Below, piece after piece: positions 14,906 through 23,859 of a DNA stretch of 64,000 nt. The DNA is from Henriciella marina DSM 19595. GTDB taxonomy: Bacteria > Pseudomonadota > Alphaproteobacteria > Caulobacterales > Hyphomonadaceae. The DNA lies in contig NZ_AQXT01000002.1 in assembly GCF_000376805.1 (NCBI RefSeq), positions 310,001-374,000 of the forward strand, given 5' to 3'. The translations under genes were made by a program, and so were the position numbers. The notes beneath the pieces are model-generated. The model was not told the origin of the DNA and ran no database searches. It was given only the letters and a program-made list of their open reading frames with translations. How positions within the stretch are numbered: position 1 is the first letter of the stretch; every line of letters starts with the position of its first letter.

Positions 14906-15787
14906 CTAGCGTCCCCAGCGTGCGGGTGCGCCCCGCCCATCAACATGCACGAAGGGGCCGTGAACGGCATTGGCCTTATAACTGCCAAGACCGCCGCGGG
15001 GGACGCCTTCGGTTTTGGCGAAGAGGTCTTGGGCATAATCATAGAGGAAGTCTGCGTCGGCCTTGTTGATCGCGCCGTCAGCATTGAGGTCGTCCATGAC
15101 GCCGTCGCGCGGGGCCACGTCGACATAAATGTCGGTCGCATCGCCATACATGTGACGCGACAGTTTCGCTGAGCCGATTGACGTATTGTAGAAGGGGGAG
15201 CGGTAACCGCTCATGACAAAGAATGTGTCGGCGTCGGTGATGCCGTCACGGTTCAGTGCTTCCAGAAGGATTTCGAGGCGTTCAAGGTTCGTGCTTGAAA
15301 CCAAAAGGTATTTTGGCCAGTGGTCCGGCTGCTGATGACATAGAAACTGCCCGATACGAAAGCTCGGTGAGACATTGATGTCACCTTCGCCTTCGTCCAG
15401 CCGGATGTATCCGCGCGGTTCATTGTCTGGATACCGCCCCATGCGAAAACCATTGAGACGCCCCGACGCGTCGACGCCGTCAGCCGGCTCCAGCACGAAC
15501 AGGGTCACCTGGTAATCGGGGACGCCTGCATCGCCGCGAAATTCGAGCTGATAGGTGCCAGGCTTCTTCGGGGCATCGAAATCTTCACCTGCATCCAGTT
15601 TGCGGCCCTCCAGAAAGATATCTGTTCCGGAGGGCAGGTCGTAGCTCACCGCTTCTCCTGGCATCGCCATGTAATGCCAGACTGGATGGGGTAGCGGTTC
15701 GCCCTCAATCTGGGGCGTTGAGATGGCTGTGGGCGCGGCGAGGGCAACCAGATAAGGCGCCGTGCCGGACAGGAGTAGCTGAAGCAT
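14906..15787 (-). CDS. MepK/YcbK-like M15 (DUF882) peptidoglycan peptidase with an EF-hand/dockerin-like insert
   Basis: Exported protein of 293 residues with an N-terminal hydrophobic signal segment and a beta-rich region (about 25-100). A zinc peptidase domain follows: MSGYRSPFYN, then the H-x6-D ligand pair H212 and D219 in SRHMYGDATD, and a third histidine (H281) in GPFVHVDGRG. E. coli MepK, encoded beside ldtD, cleaves the mDAP-mDAP 3-3 cross-links that L,D-transpeptidases make. Between the ligand pair and the last histidine is a 12-residue calcium-loop pattern (D233-L-N-A-D-G-A-I-N-K-A-D244) as in dockerins. The start overlaps the ldt stop by one base (TAATG), so translation is coupled. 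Confidence 0.85.
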   Translation of the reverse strand: MLQLLLSGTAPYLVALAAPTAISTPQIEGEPLPHPVWHYMAMPGEAVSYDLPSGTDIFLEGRKLDAGEDFDAPKKPGTYQLEFRGDAGVPDYQVTLFVLEPADGVDASGRLNGFRMGRYPDNEPRGYIRLDEGEGDINVSPSFRIGQFLCHQQPDHWPKYLLVSSTNLERLEILLEALNRDGITDADTFFVMSGYRSPFYNTSIGSAKLSRHMYGDATDIYVDVAPRDGVMDDLNADGAINKADADFLYDYAQDLFAKTEGVPRGGLGSYKANAVHGPFVHVDGRGAPARWGR

Positions 15788-17622
15788 TATCCTTGGCTCC
15801 GCCTGTCAGAATTGGCGTCGACATTGGCAGATTGGCCTAAGGCGGCGTATTTCTCCACCTGCGCCATTCCTTCGGTGCGGTCATAGATATCGCGCCAGAA
15901 ATGGGCTTTGCCGTCTTTGTCTACCGTCACGGTCATGTAAGTCACGTGCACGGGGATTTTCCGTTCAAGATCAAACCGTTCGTGGGTCTTGTTTTCCACG
16001 GTCTGCTCAAGCGTATCGGGATTTACCTCGTCGCCCATGCTGGCGAGCCATTCAGCCATCTCGGTCGGCTTTTCCAGCCTGACGCAGCCATGACTGAAGG
16101 CGCGATTGGCACGCTCGAACAGATGCTCGCCGGGGGTGCCGTGAAGGTAGACCGAGTACTGGTTCGGGAAAATGATCTTGAGTTCGCCAAGTGCGTTATT
16201 GCTGCCCGGCTGCTGGACAAGTCTGTAGTTCGAAGCGACATCCGGGTCGTTCCAGTTCACCGAATAGGCGCTCACTTCCTGGCCGGTCGAGCGATCGATG
16301 ACCTTGAAGCTTGCGCGCTGGGCATAGCCTGGGTCTTCCTTCAGCTGCGGGACTTTTTCATTCCGCAGGATGCTGACCGGCATGTACCATTTCGGATTGG
16401 CGACAACGTACTCGATCTGATCGTTGAAGGTCGGGGTTTCATGTTCGGCAGTGCCGACGATGGCCTTGCTCTGGATTTCCAGATCGCCATTCTTCCAGCC
16501 CTGGGCCGAATAGGATGGGATGTTGACCCAGACATACTGGTCGGCGGTGGAGCCTTGCTGCCGCCAACGTTCCATCGAATCCGCGATGCGGGCGATCTTT
16601 GACTCAACGCTCTCATTCAGCGCTTCAACCGTATTGGGCCCGACAAGGCCATCGACCTTGATACCGTGGCGGCGCTGAAACGATTTAAGGGCGCTGGCAA
16701 GCTCTTCTGTGTAGAGATTGGCGTCGGTCTTTTTTGAGGTGTCTGGGGTGTCCGAGGCCGAACTCACTTCACGCTGTGCGCCGTTTTCGGCTGACGCGGG
16801 AATAAGCACCTCTTCGGAGAAACTTTCTGTGTCCGCGAGATCATTCTCCGAGCGATCAGCTTCAATATAGCCCTCTGCCGCCAGGCGTTTGCGGACCGCA
16901 GGGACGCGCGGATCGCTATCGCCAGGTTCGATTGTCTCGCCTTCGGCAATAGTGCTCCAGCCGCCCTGGTCCCGCAGATCGCGGTAATGGTCCAGCGCCG
17001 CTTTCAGGCGTCGATACTGCGGATAGCTCGACTCAAACGTCTCGAAGCTGATCGTGTCATTGGCCTTTCCGGCCTCGATCAGCTTTTCAGGAATAAGGGC
17101 GTAGGAGGCGGCGGCGCGTTGCGATGCGTCTGCCTCGCCCTCGTCGGCAAGACCGCCGCTTACGGCTGAGGCAATGCGCAGCCATGCAGCAGACAGTGCA
17201 AGATCGGCCTTGGCCTTTGTCTCTGCTCCATCGCCGGAAAAGCGTTGTTCGACCAGCCGCTGCAGGTCTGCTTCAAGAACGTTGTTTGGAACAAGACCAT
17301 AGCTGAAGAGGTCTGATGCGGTGGCCTGCAGGGCTTCGGCGCCTTCCTCTGTCCAGATCGGCTCGAACATGATCTGCGTATAGGCGCGCCGTGCCGCCTT
17401 GATGACGCTTGGGTGAATCTCCTGATCAAACTCAGTCTCGAACCAATCGCTCATCACGGCAGATTCCACCGCCGCTGGCAAAGCTGCGTCCACCGTTTCG
17501 CCTGCCATTCTTTCGACTGTCTTTTCAGCGGTCTGACCGGATGTGTCGGTCTGAAGGCCATGCTGAGCGATGGCGAGGGGCGATACGGAGGCGAGGACGA
17601 TGGAGGCAAGAAATGGTTTCAT
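15787..17622 (-). CDS. ldtD: L,D-transpeptidase, YcbB/LdtD type
   Basis: Periplasmic enzyme (611 residues) that forms 3-3 peptidoglycan cross-links. It has a signal peptide ending near PLAIAQ and an N-terminal helical domain as in E. coli YcbB. Next come a charged linker (about 230-300), a peptidoglycan-binding domain (ALKSFQRRHGIKVDGLVGP, about 311-330) and a YkuD catalytic domain with H494, H511 and nucleophile C513 in FSHGCVR. Upstream in-frame sequence to 18357 would run into cckA on the other strand and lacks a signal peptide, so ATG 17622 (with AAGG) is chosen. The mepK-like gene follows with a one-base overlap, the same gene pair as ycbB-ycbK. Confidence 0.93.
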   Translation of the reverse strand: MKPFLASIVLASVSPLAIAQHGLQTDTSGQTAEKTVERMAGETVDAALPAAVESAVMSDWFETEFDQEIHPSVIKAARRAYTQIMFEPIWTEEGAEALQATASDLFSYGLVPNNVLEADLQRLVEQRFSGDGAETKAKADLALSAAWLRIASAVSGGLADEGEADASQRAAASYALIPEKLIEAGKANDTISFETFESSYPQYRRLKAALDHYRDLRDQGGWSTIAEGETIEPGDSDPRVPAVRKRLAAEGYIEADRSENDLADTESFSEEVLIPASAENGAQREVSSASDTPDTSKKTDANLYTEELASALKSFQRRHGIKVDGLVGPNTVEALNESVESKIARIADSMERWRQQGSTADQYVWVNIPSYSAQGWKNGDLEIQSKAIVGTAEHETPTFNDQIEYVVANPKWYMPVSILRNEKVPQLKEDPGYAQRASFKVIDRSTGQEVSAYSVNWNDPDVASNYRLVQQPGSNNALGELKIIFPNQYSVYLHGTPGEHLFERANRAFSHGCVRLEKPTEMAEWLASMGDEVNPDTLEQTVENKTHERFDLERKIPVHVTYMTVTVDKDGKAHFWRDIYDRTEGMAQVEKYAALGQSANVDANSDRRSQG

Positions 17623-17964
17623 TGTTGACCTTGGATTGTTTGAAGTCTTGTCCACCCTAACGGCGCTGGTCGGTGGCGCGTTCCAGTTCTGTTTGCGTCC
17701 CATGATGGAGTGGTCCGCAATTGCAGCTGCAGAAAGAGAGCGTTGGCGGGCGATCCGTCGGGGCCGGGGCAGATGCAGCTTGCGAAGGATGGAAGACACC
17801 GGCACTGCGCCGATTAACGCTTCTTTCAGAAACATTAACCATTGGCGTGGCAGCTTCCCATCGATTGAGCCATGCGGCCCCCTCGCGCATTTGCGGGGGT
17901 TTGGCGCTATCATGAACGGAAACGAATCAGTGCGATGCATTCGCGCCTGCCGGAGTTTGGCGAT
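17623..17964. other. Divergent promoter region ldtD/cckA
   Basis: 342 bases with no convincing gene. It must hold promoters for both directions. The signals I can name are the CtrA half-sites listed separately. An in-frame ATG at 17935 is an alternative cckA start. Confidence 0.6.
17814..17842 (+). promoter_or_regulatory. Candidate CtrA half-sites upstream of cckA
   Basis: TTAACG at 17814 and TTAACCAT at 17835 lie 120-150 bases before the cckA start. TTAACCAT resembles a CtrA half-site. The N7-spaced partner of the second is poor (TTTC). Feedback from CtrA onto its own kinase is plausible but unproven here. Confidence 0.3.
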
Positions 17965-20562
17965 ATGACCGATCATCTTCCCGACGATACAGCGCTGGGT
18001 GACCAGATCATCGCTGGCCAGGAAGAGCATGAAGAGATGAGCCGGACCGACCTCCTGCAGCTCGCTTTCTGGGGCTGCCTGCTTGTCTCGGTTGCGGCTG
18101 CGAGCGTCGCGATCGCGTGGCCGGAAGCCGTTGGCGGGATCGGCCCGATGCTGCTTATCTCCATGGCCGCAGGCGGCATGGTGTTCCTGCTCTGGGTGCT
18201 GAAGGGCGCCGGCCGCAAGCTTGGCCTTTTCCCGCAGCGCGGGGCGGCCGCTGAAGCCGTGGCTGCGAGCGGGCCGCGCTTTGGATGGATCGAGGCCTTT
18301 GATGAGGCGGTCCTGGTTGCTGATCCGGGCGGCGCCCCGATCGCGGCGAACGCCCATTACCGCGAGCTGACGCAGAAAATCCTCTCCAGTATGAAAGACA
18401 CTGCAGCACCTGTATCGTTTGACCGGCTGTTTTCGTCGATGCCTGGATTGGCCGCACCGGTCTTTCGCCTGTCCCGCGCGGCAAAGGCCAGCAAGTCCCT
18501 CAATGAGGTTTTACCCGCCATGACGATCGGCTCGGATGCAGAGCCTGTGCAGTATGAAGCCATCGTTGCGCCGCTTCCACGCGGCCGGGTTATGTGGCGC
18601 CTTAGAGAAGTGAGCACAATGTCGTTGGCCGATGGCGGCGCAACCGACTCGCATTCTCTGTATGTGGAAGACTCGCCCGTCGGCTTTTTCGCGGTGCGTC
18701 CTGATGGCCGGATTGCCTATGCCAACAAGTGGCTACGCGAACTGATTGGCCTGCCGGAAACGGCGCGTAATGTGCGGCTGGACGATATCATGCGCCCGGA
18801 ATTTGTGCGGATGCTTGCCAAGGACAAGAAGAGCGGCCTGCCGAGCCGGGCCCAGATCATGATGCGCACGCGCGACGGCGTCGAAATGTCGGTGCAGGCG
18901 GTGACCTCATGGTCGGGCAAGGGGGTGAATGCCCAAGGCCGGACGATCATACTGCCAGCTCAGCTCGCGAGCGGAGAACGTGAAGGCCGGTTCAGCGCGC
19001 CAATGGCTGTCCGCCCACCCGCAGCCGATGGCGACCCCATGTTCAACGAGGCGCCATTTGGTGTGGCGCGTCTTGAAGGAAGCAGTGTTGAAAGCGCGCG
19101 CATTGTCGATGCGAACCGGGCCCTTCGTGAGATTGCAACGGGGTTCGAGGCAGGGTCGAGCTTTGCCGATCTGTTCCTGCAGGACGCCGATGACAGCCAG
19201 GAAGCGATTGCAGAAAAACTGGTTGAGGCTGTCGATAGGCCAGCTGGCCTTAAACTGGCGGGCGATCCCCCGCGCAGTGTGAACGTGTTCGTGTCCCTCG
19301 ACAGTGTCGGCCAGCCATCGGTTGCCTACATCATTGACGTAACTGACCAGAAGGACCTTGAGGTCCGTCTCGCCCAAGGCGAAAAAATGCAGGCCATCGG
19401 CCAGCTCGCTGGCGGTGTCGCGCACGATTTCAACAATGTTCTGACGGGTATCATGCTTAATAATGATGAGCTGATGACCCAGCATCCGGTTGGCGACCCG
19501 TCCTATGAGAACATCAAGAGCATCTATGAATTCTCGGTCCGCGCGAAGGATCTCGTGCGCATGCTTCTGGCCTATGCCCGCCAGCAGACCTTCAAGCGCG
19601 AGATCGTCAATGCGACCGACTTCCTGTCGGAATTCTCGATCCTCTTGCGCCAGATCCTCGATGAGCGGATCGAGTTCAACACGGTGCACGGGCGTAACCT
19701 GCCTTACATCAAGGCGGACCTGAACCAGCTTGAGACGGCGATCATCAACCTCGTGACGAACGCACGGGACGCCATGCTTCTTTCAGGACAAAGCGGTGGG
19801 TCACTGACGATCCGCACGTCTGCCGCGACCGGGAAAGATGCCCACGACAACGGCTTCTCCTATGTCGATGATGGCGACTATCTGCTGATCGAGGTCGCCG
19901 ACACAGGCTGCGGTATCCCGGCAGAAATCCTCAACAAGATCTTCCAGCCCTTCTTCACGACAAAGGATGTCGGCGTCGGAACGGGGCTCGGCCTCGCCAC
20001 TGTTTATGGGATCATCAAACAGTCCGAGGGCTATATTTGCCCGATCTCTAAAGTGGGGCAGGGCACGACCTTCCAGATCTATCTGCCGGCGCTGAAGGAA
20101 GAAGACATTCCGCAGGTGGAAGAGGCCGGCCCGGAGGAGACCGCCGAAGAGCCGCGTCCGATGGATATCTCGGGCCGTGGCCGCATTCTTCTGGTTGAGG
20201 ATGAGAAGGGGCTGCGCGACATTGCCGTCATGCATCTCATCTCACGCGGTTATGACGTGGATTCGGCCGGTGACGGTGAGGAAGCGCTCGAAATGCTCGA
20301 AGATGATCCGGGCGGTTATGATCTTATCATCTCAGACGTGATCATGCCGGGCATGGACGGGCCGACGCTTATCCGGGAGGCCAAGGAATATCTCGGCGAT
20401 GCGCGCGTGATCTTCGTGTCCGGTTATGCCGATCCGAACATTGCCAAGAAGCTCGACGATGACCGTGAGATTTCCTTCCTGCCCAAGCCGTTCAATGTGC
20501 GCCAGCTGGCCGAACGGGTGAAGCAGCAGCTAGGGGTTCGCAAGGAACGCGAGGCAGCTTAA
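17965..20562 (+). CDS. cckA: Hybrid histidine kinase/phosphatase CckA
   Basis: Inner-membrane cell-cycle kinase (865 residues) that drives phosphorelay through ChpT to CtrA and CpdR. Two membrane segments lie at about 31-50 and 57-76. PAS-like sensor regions span about 230-460. The HisKA domain has H487 in [14 protein letters not shown], followed by [11 protein letters not shown] and [18 protein letters not shown], typical of CckA. HATPase boxes are [18 protein letters not shown] and [12 protein letters not shown]. The receiver domain accepts phosphate at D791 in [17 protein letters not shown] 17965 has GGAG upstream; 17935 is possible. The sensor part is longer than the 691-residue Caulobacter protein. 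Confidence 0.95.
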   Translation: MTDHLPDDTALGDQIIAGQEEHEEMSRTDLLQLAFWGCLLVSVAAASVAIAWPEAVGGIGPMLLISMAAGGMVFLLWVLKGAGRKLGLFPQRGAAAEAVAASGPRFGWIEAFDEAVLVADPGGAPIAANAHYRELTQKILSSMKDTAAPVSFDRLFSSMPGLAAPVFRLSRAAKASKSLNEVLPAMTIGSDAEPVQYEAIVAPLPRGRVMWRLREVSTMSLADGGATDSHSLYVEDSPVGFFAVRPDGRIAYANKWLRELIGLPETARNVRLDDIMRPEFVRMLAKDKKSGLPSRAQIMMRTRDGVEMSVQAVTSWSGKGVNAQGRTIILPAQLASGEREGRFSAPMAVRPPAADGDPMFNEAPFGVARLEGSSVESARIVDANRALREIATGFEAGSSFADLFLQDADDSQEAIAEKLVEAVDRPAGLKLAGDPPRSVNVFVSLDSVGQPSVAYIIDVTDQKDLEVRLAQGEKMQAIGQLAGGVAHDFNNVLTGIMLNNDELMTQHPVGDPSYENIKSIYEFSVRAKDLVRMLLAYARQQTFKREIVNATDFLSEFSILLRQILDERIEFNTVHGRNLPYIKADLNQLETAIINLVTNARDAMLLSGQSGGSLTIRTSAATGKDAHDNGFSYVDDGDYLLIEVADTGCGIPAEILNKIFQPFFTTKDVGVGTGLGLATVYGIIKQSEGYICPISKVGQGTTFQIYLPALKEEDIPQVEEAGPEETAEEPRPMDISGRGRILLVEDEKGLRDIAVMHLISRGYDVDSAGDGEEALEMLEDDPGGYDLIISDVIMPGMDGPTLIREAKEYLGDARVIFVSGYADPNIAKKLDDDREISFLPKPFNVRQLAERVKQQLGVRKEREAA

Positions 20563-20572
20563 GCGCGGACGT

Positions 20573-21460
20573 TCAGTCTGCGCGCCAGCGCGCGCAGATC
20601 GACGTTGGCAGCATCCGTCCGCTTTTTTCTTCGGGTAGGGCCATCTCGCCCATCTCGATGCGGCCGCCGAAAGCTTCCATCCGGTCGCCCAGGGCCTGCG
20701 CCAGCGCAATATGTGACAGGCGAACCGCATAGGCGGTCAGGATCACGAAAAGCGGTTTTTCGACGAGCAGCTCTGCAACGCCATCGAGCAGGCCGGGAAG
20801 GTCTTCCTCGAAGCGCCAGGTTTCATTCTTTGTGCCCCGACCGAATTTTGGTGGGTCGAGGATAATGGCGTCATACCGGTTGCCGCGCCTTTGCTCGCGC
20901 GCGACGAATTTCATCGCATCGTCGGCAATCCATCTGATCGTGCGGTCATCGAGACCGGACATGGTCTGGGCGTCCTTGCCGAAGCCGTTTGATTTCGGGC
21001 TGGCATCAAGGTGCATCACCTCTGCGCCTGCCTGCGCGCAGGCGAGCGACATGAGGCCCGTATAGCCAAAGAGGTTCAGGACCTTTGCCGGCCGGGTGGC
21101 GGCCTTTAGCTGCTCCTGCGCAAACGCCCAGTGTACGGCATGTTCCTGAAAGACACCCATATGCCGGAAAGGCGTGCGGCGCGCTTCAAAGCGCAGACCA
21201 TTCCAACTCATCGGCCAGGCGTCCGGCGCTTTCTTGTTGAGCCTGCGCCACTGACCGCTTTCATCGTCGCCTGCCTTGGCATCGAACCAGGCATCGGCTT
21301 TCCAGGTGTCGACGGGGTGCTGTGGCCGCCAGAAGGCCTGCGGGTCTGGACGGATGACTGTCTGGCTGCCGAAACGCTCACGTTTCAGGCCATCGCCGCT
21401 ATCCAGCAGGGCGTAATCATCCCAGTTATCTGCAAGGAAAAGTGTCTGCTCATATTTCAT
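20573..21460 (-). CDS. Class I SAM-dependent RNA methyltransferase (RlmI/RlmK-like core)
   Basis: This 295-residue protein has a SAM-binding core with KVLNLFGYTGLMSLACAQAGAEVMHLDAS, where the GYTG loop and acidic D bind SAM, and the catalytic-type motif AIILDPPKFGRG. The pattern resembles the catalytic half of 23S rRNA m5C methyltransferase RlmI, but without an N-terminal PUA domain, so the RNA target is uncertain. It overlaps the stop of the upstream TrmH-type gene by ATGA, a coupled pair of predicted RNA methyltransferases. Beta-strand MKYEQTLFLADNW at the start fits this shorter subfamily. Confidence 0.85.
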   Translation of the reverse strand: MKYEQTLFLADNWDDYALLDSGDGLKRERFGSQTVIRPDPQAFWRPQHPVDTWKADAWFDAKAGDDESGQWRRLNKKAPDAWPMSWNGLRFEARRTPFRHMGVFQEHAVHWAFAQEQLKAATRPAKVLNLFGYTGLMSLACAQAGAEVMHLDASPKSNGFGKDAQTMSGLDDRTIRWIADDAMKFVAREQRRGNRYDAIILDPPKFGRGTKNETWRFEEDLPGLLDGVAELLVEKPLFVILTAYAVRLSHIALAQALGDRMEAFGGRIEMGEMALPEEKSGRMLPTSICARWRAD

Positions 21461-22269
21461 GAAAAGCCTCTCTGCCGCCAGGCTTCATAGGTCATGACGG
21501 CGGTCGCCTGAGCAAGGTTGAGACTGTCGGCGCCGCCGCGCATTGGAATGAGGCAGAGTGTATCGCACGTCGCTTCGACGGGATCGGGGAGCCCCGCCTG
21601 TTCATTGCCCATCAGGATAACGCTCGCGCCGGTCATGTCGGCCTCTGTGTGACGGACCGTTCCGTTCACGCTGGCCGCAAAGACAGAGAGGCCAGCCCCG
21701 GTGCGCCAAGCCTGGAATTCGTCGAAGCTACAGCGCGCAAAGGCGATATCGAAGATCGACCCCATGGACGCGCGGACAGCCTCCACGCTGTAAGGGTCGC
21801 AGCATTGTTCAATGAGAAGCACACCGGCGAGACCTGCGCAGTCAGCGGTGCGCAATATGGTGCCGAGATTTCCCGGATCGCGCACTTCATAGAGCCCGAT
21901 CCAGAGAGACGATTTCGGTACGGCAAGCTCATCGAGCGATGGCGCGCCCTGTTTGAAAGCGCCAATCACAGCTTGCGGATTGTCCTTGCGGGCGATCTGG
22001 CCCGCCAGCCTGTCGGTGACCTGTACGGTGCGTGCGCCAGCTCCTGCGGCGCGGGCGACGAGGTCGCGCACGAAGGGTCTCTCTGCACTAGAGGCTGAGA
22101 CAATAAGACTGTCGAGCGACCAGCCTGCGGAAAGGCCCTGCTCAACCAGCCGCGCGCCTTCGGCCAGGAAGAGGCCCGTCTCGGCGCGGCCCTTCTTTCG
22201 CTCAAGGCTGCGAAGCATTTTAACGAGCGGATTGCCCGTGCTGGAAATTGTCTCAAGCTCAGATGACAT
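21457..22269 (-). CDS. TrmH/SpoU-family RNA 2'-O-ribose methyltransferase
   Basis: SPOUT methyltransferase of 270 residues. An N-terminal substrate-binding domain (NPLVKMLRSLERKKGRAETGLFLAEG) resembles RlmB/TrmH partners. The knotted SAM domain has motif 1 YEVRDPGNLGTILRTADCAG, motif 2 VILMGNEQAGLP and motif 3 IPMRGGADSLNLAQATAVM. It methylates a ribose in tRNA or 23S rRNA. Exact target is not decidable from sequence. It is probably cotranscribed with the RlmI-like gene through the ATGA overlap. The ATG chosen gives MSSELETISSTGNP, a normal family start. Confidence 0.92.
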   Translation of the reverse strand: MSSELETISSTGNPLVKMLRSLERKKGRAETGLFLAEGARLVEQGLSAGWSLDSLIVSASSAERPFVRDLVARAAGAGARTVQVTDRLAGQIARKDNPQAVIGAFKQGAPSLDELAVPKSSLWIGLYEVRDPGNLGTILRTADCAGLAGVLLIEQCCDPYSVEAVRASMGSIFDIAFARCSFDEFQAWRTGAGLSVFAASVNGTVRHTEADMTGASVILMGNEQAGLPDPVEATCDTLCLIPMRGGADSLNLAQATAVMTYEAWRQRGFS

Positions 22270-22451
22270 GGGCGGCGTTTAGCACAGACTTCGCCGAAGA
22301 CAATTGACGCGGGCACCGGTGTTCGGTCTCTTGCGAGAATCAAGACAGAGACCGTCGGTCAGTCCTGCGCGCCAGCAATGCAGCTAGAGCAGGCTGTCCG
22401 TCGATAGGGCGGGGTGACCCTGTCTCATCGCCTGTAGTGGGAGCCAATACC

Positions 22452-23744
22452 ATGGCCTTGGTTCATGAATATGTCTGGTACGTCCTCGCGGGCGCGCTTG
22501 TCGTTGGCTTCATACTTGCCTGGATAATGCGTGGTCTCCGGAAATCGCCTGCCGCGCAGCGCGCCATTGTCGACCGCGATATCGCTCTGCTTGAACTTCA
22601 ACAGACCAAGGATGAGCTCGACAGCCTTTTTGCGGCGCAGCGAAAATGGAAAGCTGAAAGCAAGGCGGCAGCCGCAGAAGGCGCGGACCCGGCGCTGAAG
22701 GCCGAGGTCGAGCGCCTGAAAGCCGAGCTGGCGGCGGCGAAGGCTTCAGCGGAATTCGCACCTGCAACGCCTGCCGCGCAGCCCGAAGCTGTACACCAGG
22801 GTGAGACCGCTGCTGCACCGCTCCCCGCCGCGCCAAAAGCACCGGCCCCCGAAGAGGTGGCGATGCGCAAAGCTCTTATCGCGCGCAACGAATACCTCGA
22901 AGAACGGGTCCATGACGTCGAGCTTCGCTTGCATGAAATGGCCAAATCCTACGCGACCGCCAAAGCGCAGGAGGCCGATGCGGTGACCTCCGAGGGCGGC
23001 AAAGCGGCCTGGATTGCAAGCTATCTCGCCGTCAGGGCTGAGGCCTTGCAGGCGAGACTGCTCGCGCTTGAGGCCTCCCCCAAAGCGCCCGCCTTACCGG
23101 ATAATACCGCTGCGCCTGATGATGATCATGACAAAGACGAAGAGGCCAACACCACAGAGCGCGACGAGGAGATTGCGCGGCTTCGCTGGCGTAACCGGTA
23201 TCTTGAGAGCCGGCTTGCCTATCTTGGCCAGCCTGCCGCACGTATCGACAAGGACAACAGACCGCCAGCTCAGTCCGCTGCGCAACCAGCTCGTCCTTCA
23301 GTAAACACGTCGCAGACCGCAACAACTGCGCCGCGGCCGGCCACGCCCCCCGGCGAAACGCGTCTGAAGCCTGCTGAAACAGGTCCGGATCGGACGGCCG
23401 CAAGAGGCCCGCGATTTTCCAGCCCGCTTTCTGCGCTCGCATCAGCTGCTCAGGAGCGTCAGGCGAGTGAGCCGGCGCGCCCGTCCGTGGTTACTCCTGA
23501 AGAGGGCGCGCCCTCAAAACCGCCTGCGCAAGAAGCGGCCAATGGCCAGGCCGATGACCTTACCCGTATTTCAGGGCTCAGCTCCTCCATCGAGCTCAAG
23601 CTGAATGAGATCGGGATCTGGCATTATGTACAGATTGCGCGGTGGTCACAGGGCAATCTCGAATGGGTGGACCAGGAGTTTGGCCTCGACGGACAGGCAA
23701 AGCGCGAGGGCTGGATCAGCCAGGCGCGCCAGCTCGTGGAGTAG
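22452..23744 (+). CDS. Membrane-anchored coiled-coil protein with C-terminal HHH (NuoE-tail-like) domain
   Basis: Protein of 430 residues. A single membrane segment lies near 6-26 (VWYVLAGALVVGFILAWIM). It is followed by a coiled coil (about 40-115), an Ala/Pro-rich linker, a second coiled coil with RLRWRNRYLESRLAYL, another disordered linker and a C-terminal helix-hairpin-helix domain. That last part (DDLTRISGLSSSIELKLNEIG, then GIWHYVQIARWS and a WVDQEFG stretch) closely resembles the extra C-terminal domain of alphaproteobacterial NuoE. Function is unknown; a membrane-tethered scaffold is an inference. ATG 22452 has GGGAG upstream; a GTG at 22437 is possible. Confidence 0.75.
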   Translation: MALVHEYVWYVLAGALVVGFILAWIMRGLRKSPAAQRAIVDRDIALLELQQTKDELDSLFAAQRKWKAESKAAAAEGADPALKAEVERLKAELAAAKASAEFAPATPAAQPEAVHQGETAAAPLPAAPKAPAPEEVAMRKALIARNEYLEERVHDVELRLHEMAKSYATAKAQEADAVTSEGGKAAWIASYLAVRAEALQARLLALEASPKAPALPDNTAAPDDDHDKDEEANTTERDEEIARLRWRNRYLESRLAYLGQPAARIDKDNRPPAQSAAQPARPSVNTSQTATTAPRPATPPGETRLKPAETGPDRTAARGPRFSSPLSALASAAQERQASEPARPSVVTPEEGAPSKPPAQEAANGQADDLTRISGLSSSIELKLNEIGIWHYVQIARWSQGNLEWVDQEFGLDGQAKREGWISQARQLVE

Positions 23745-23859
23745 CCTCGTGGGGGCGAACCTGGCAGCGACGCAGGATTAAATCGCCGCGCGGTGAACGA
23801 ACCAGTCATTTGCGAGTTAGCCCGATCAGGTTACAGTCAGTCAAAATCGGAGAGATCGC

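Noticed and set aside
17623-18357. N-terminal extension of the L,D-transpeptidase to 18357
   Set aside because: It would overlap cckA on the other strand and place the signal peptide in mid-protein. ATG 17622 starts directly with the signal peptide.
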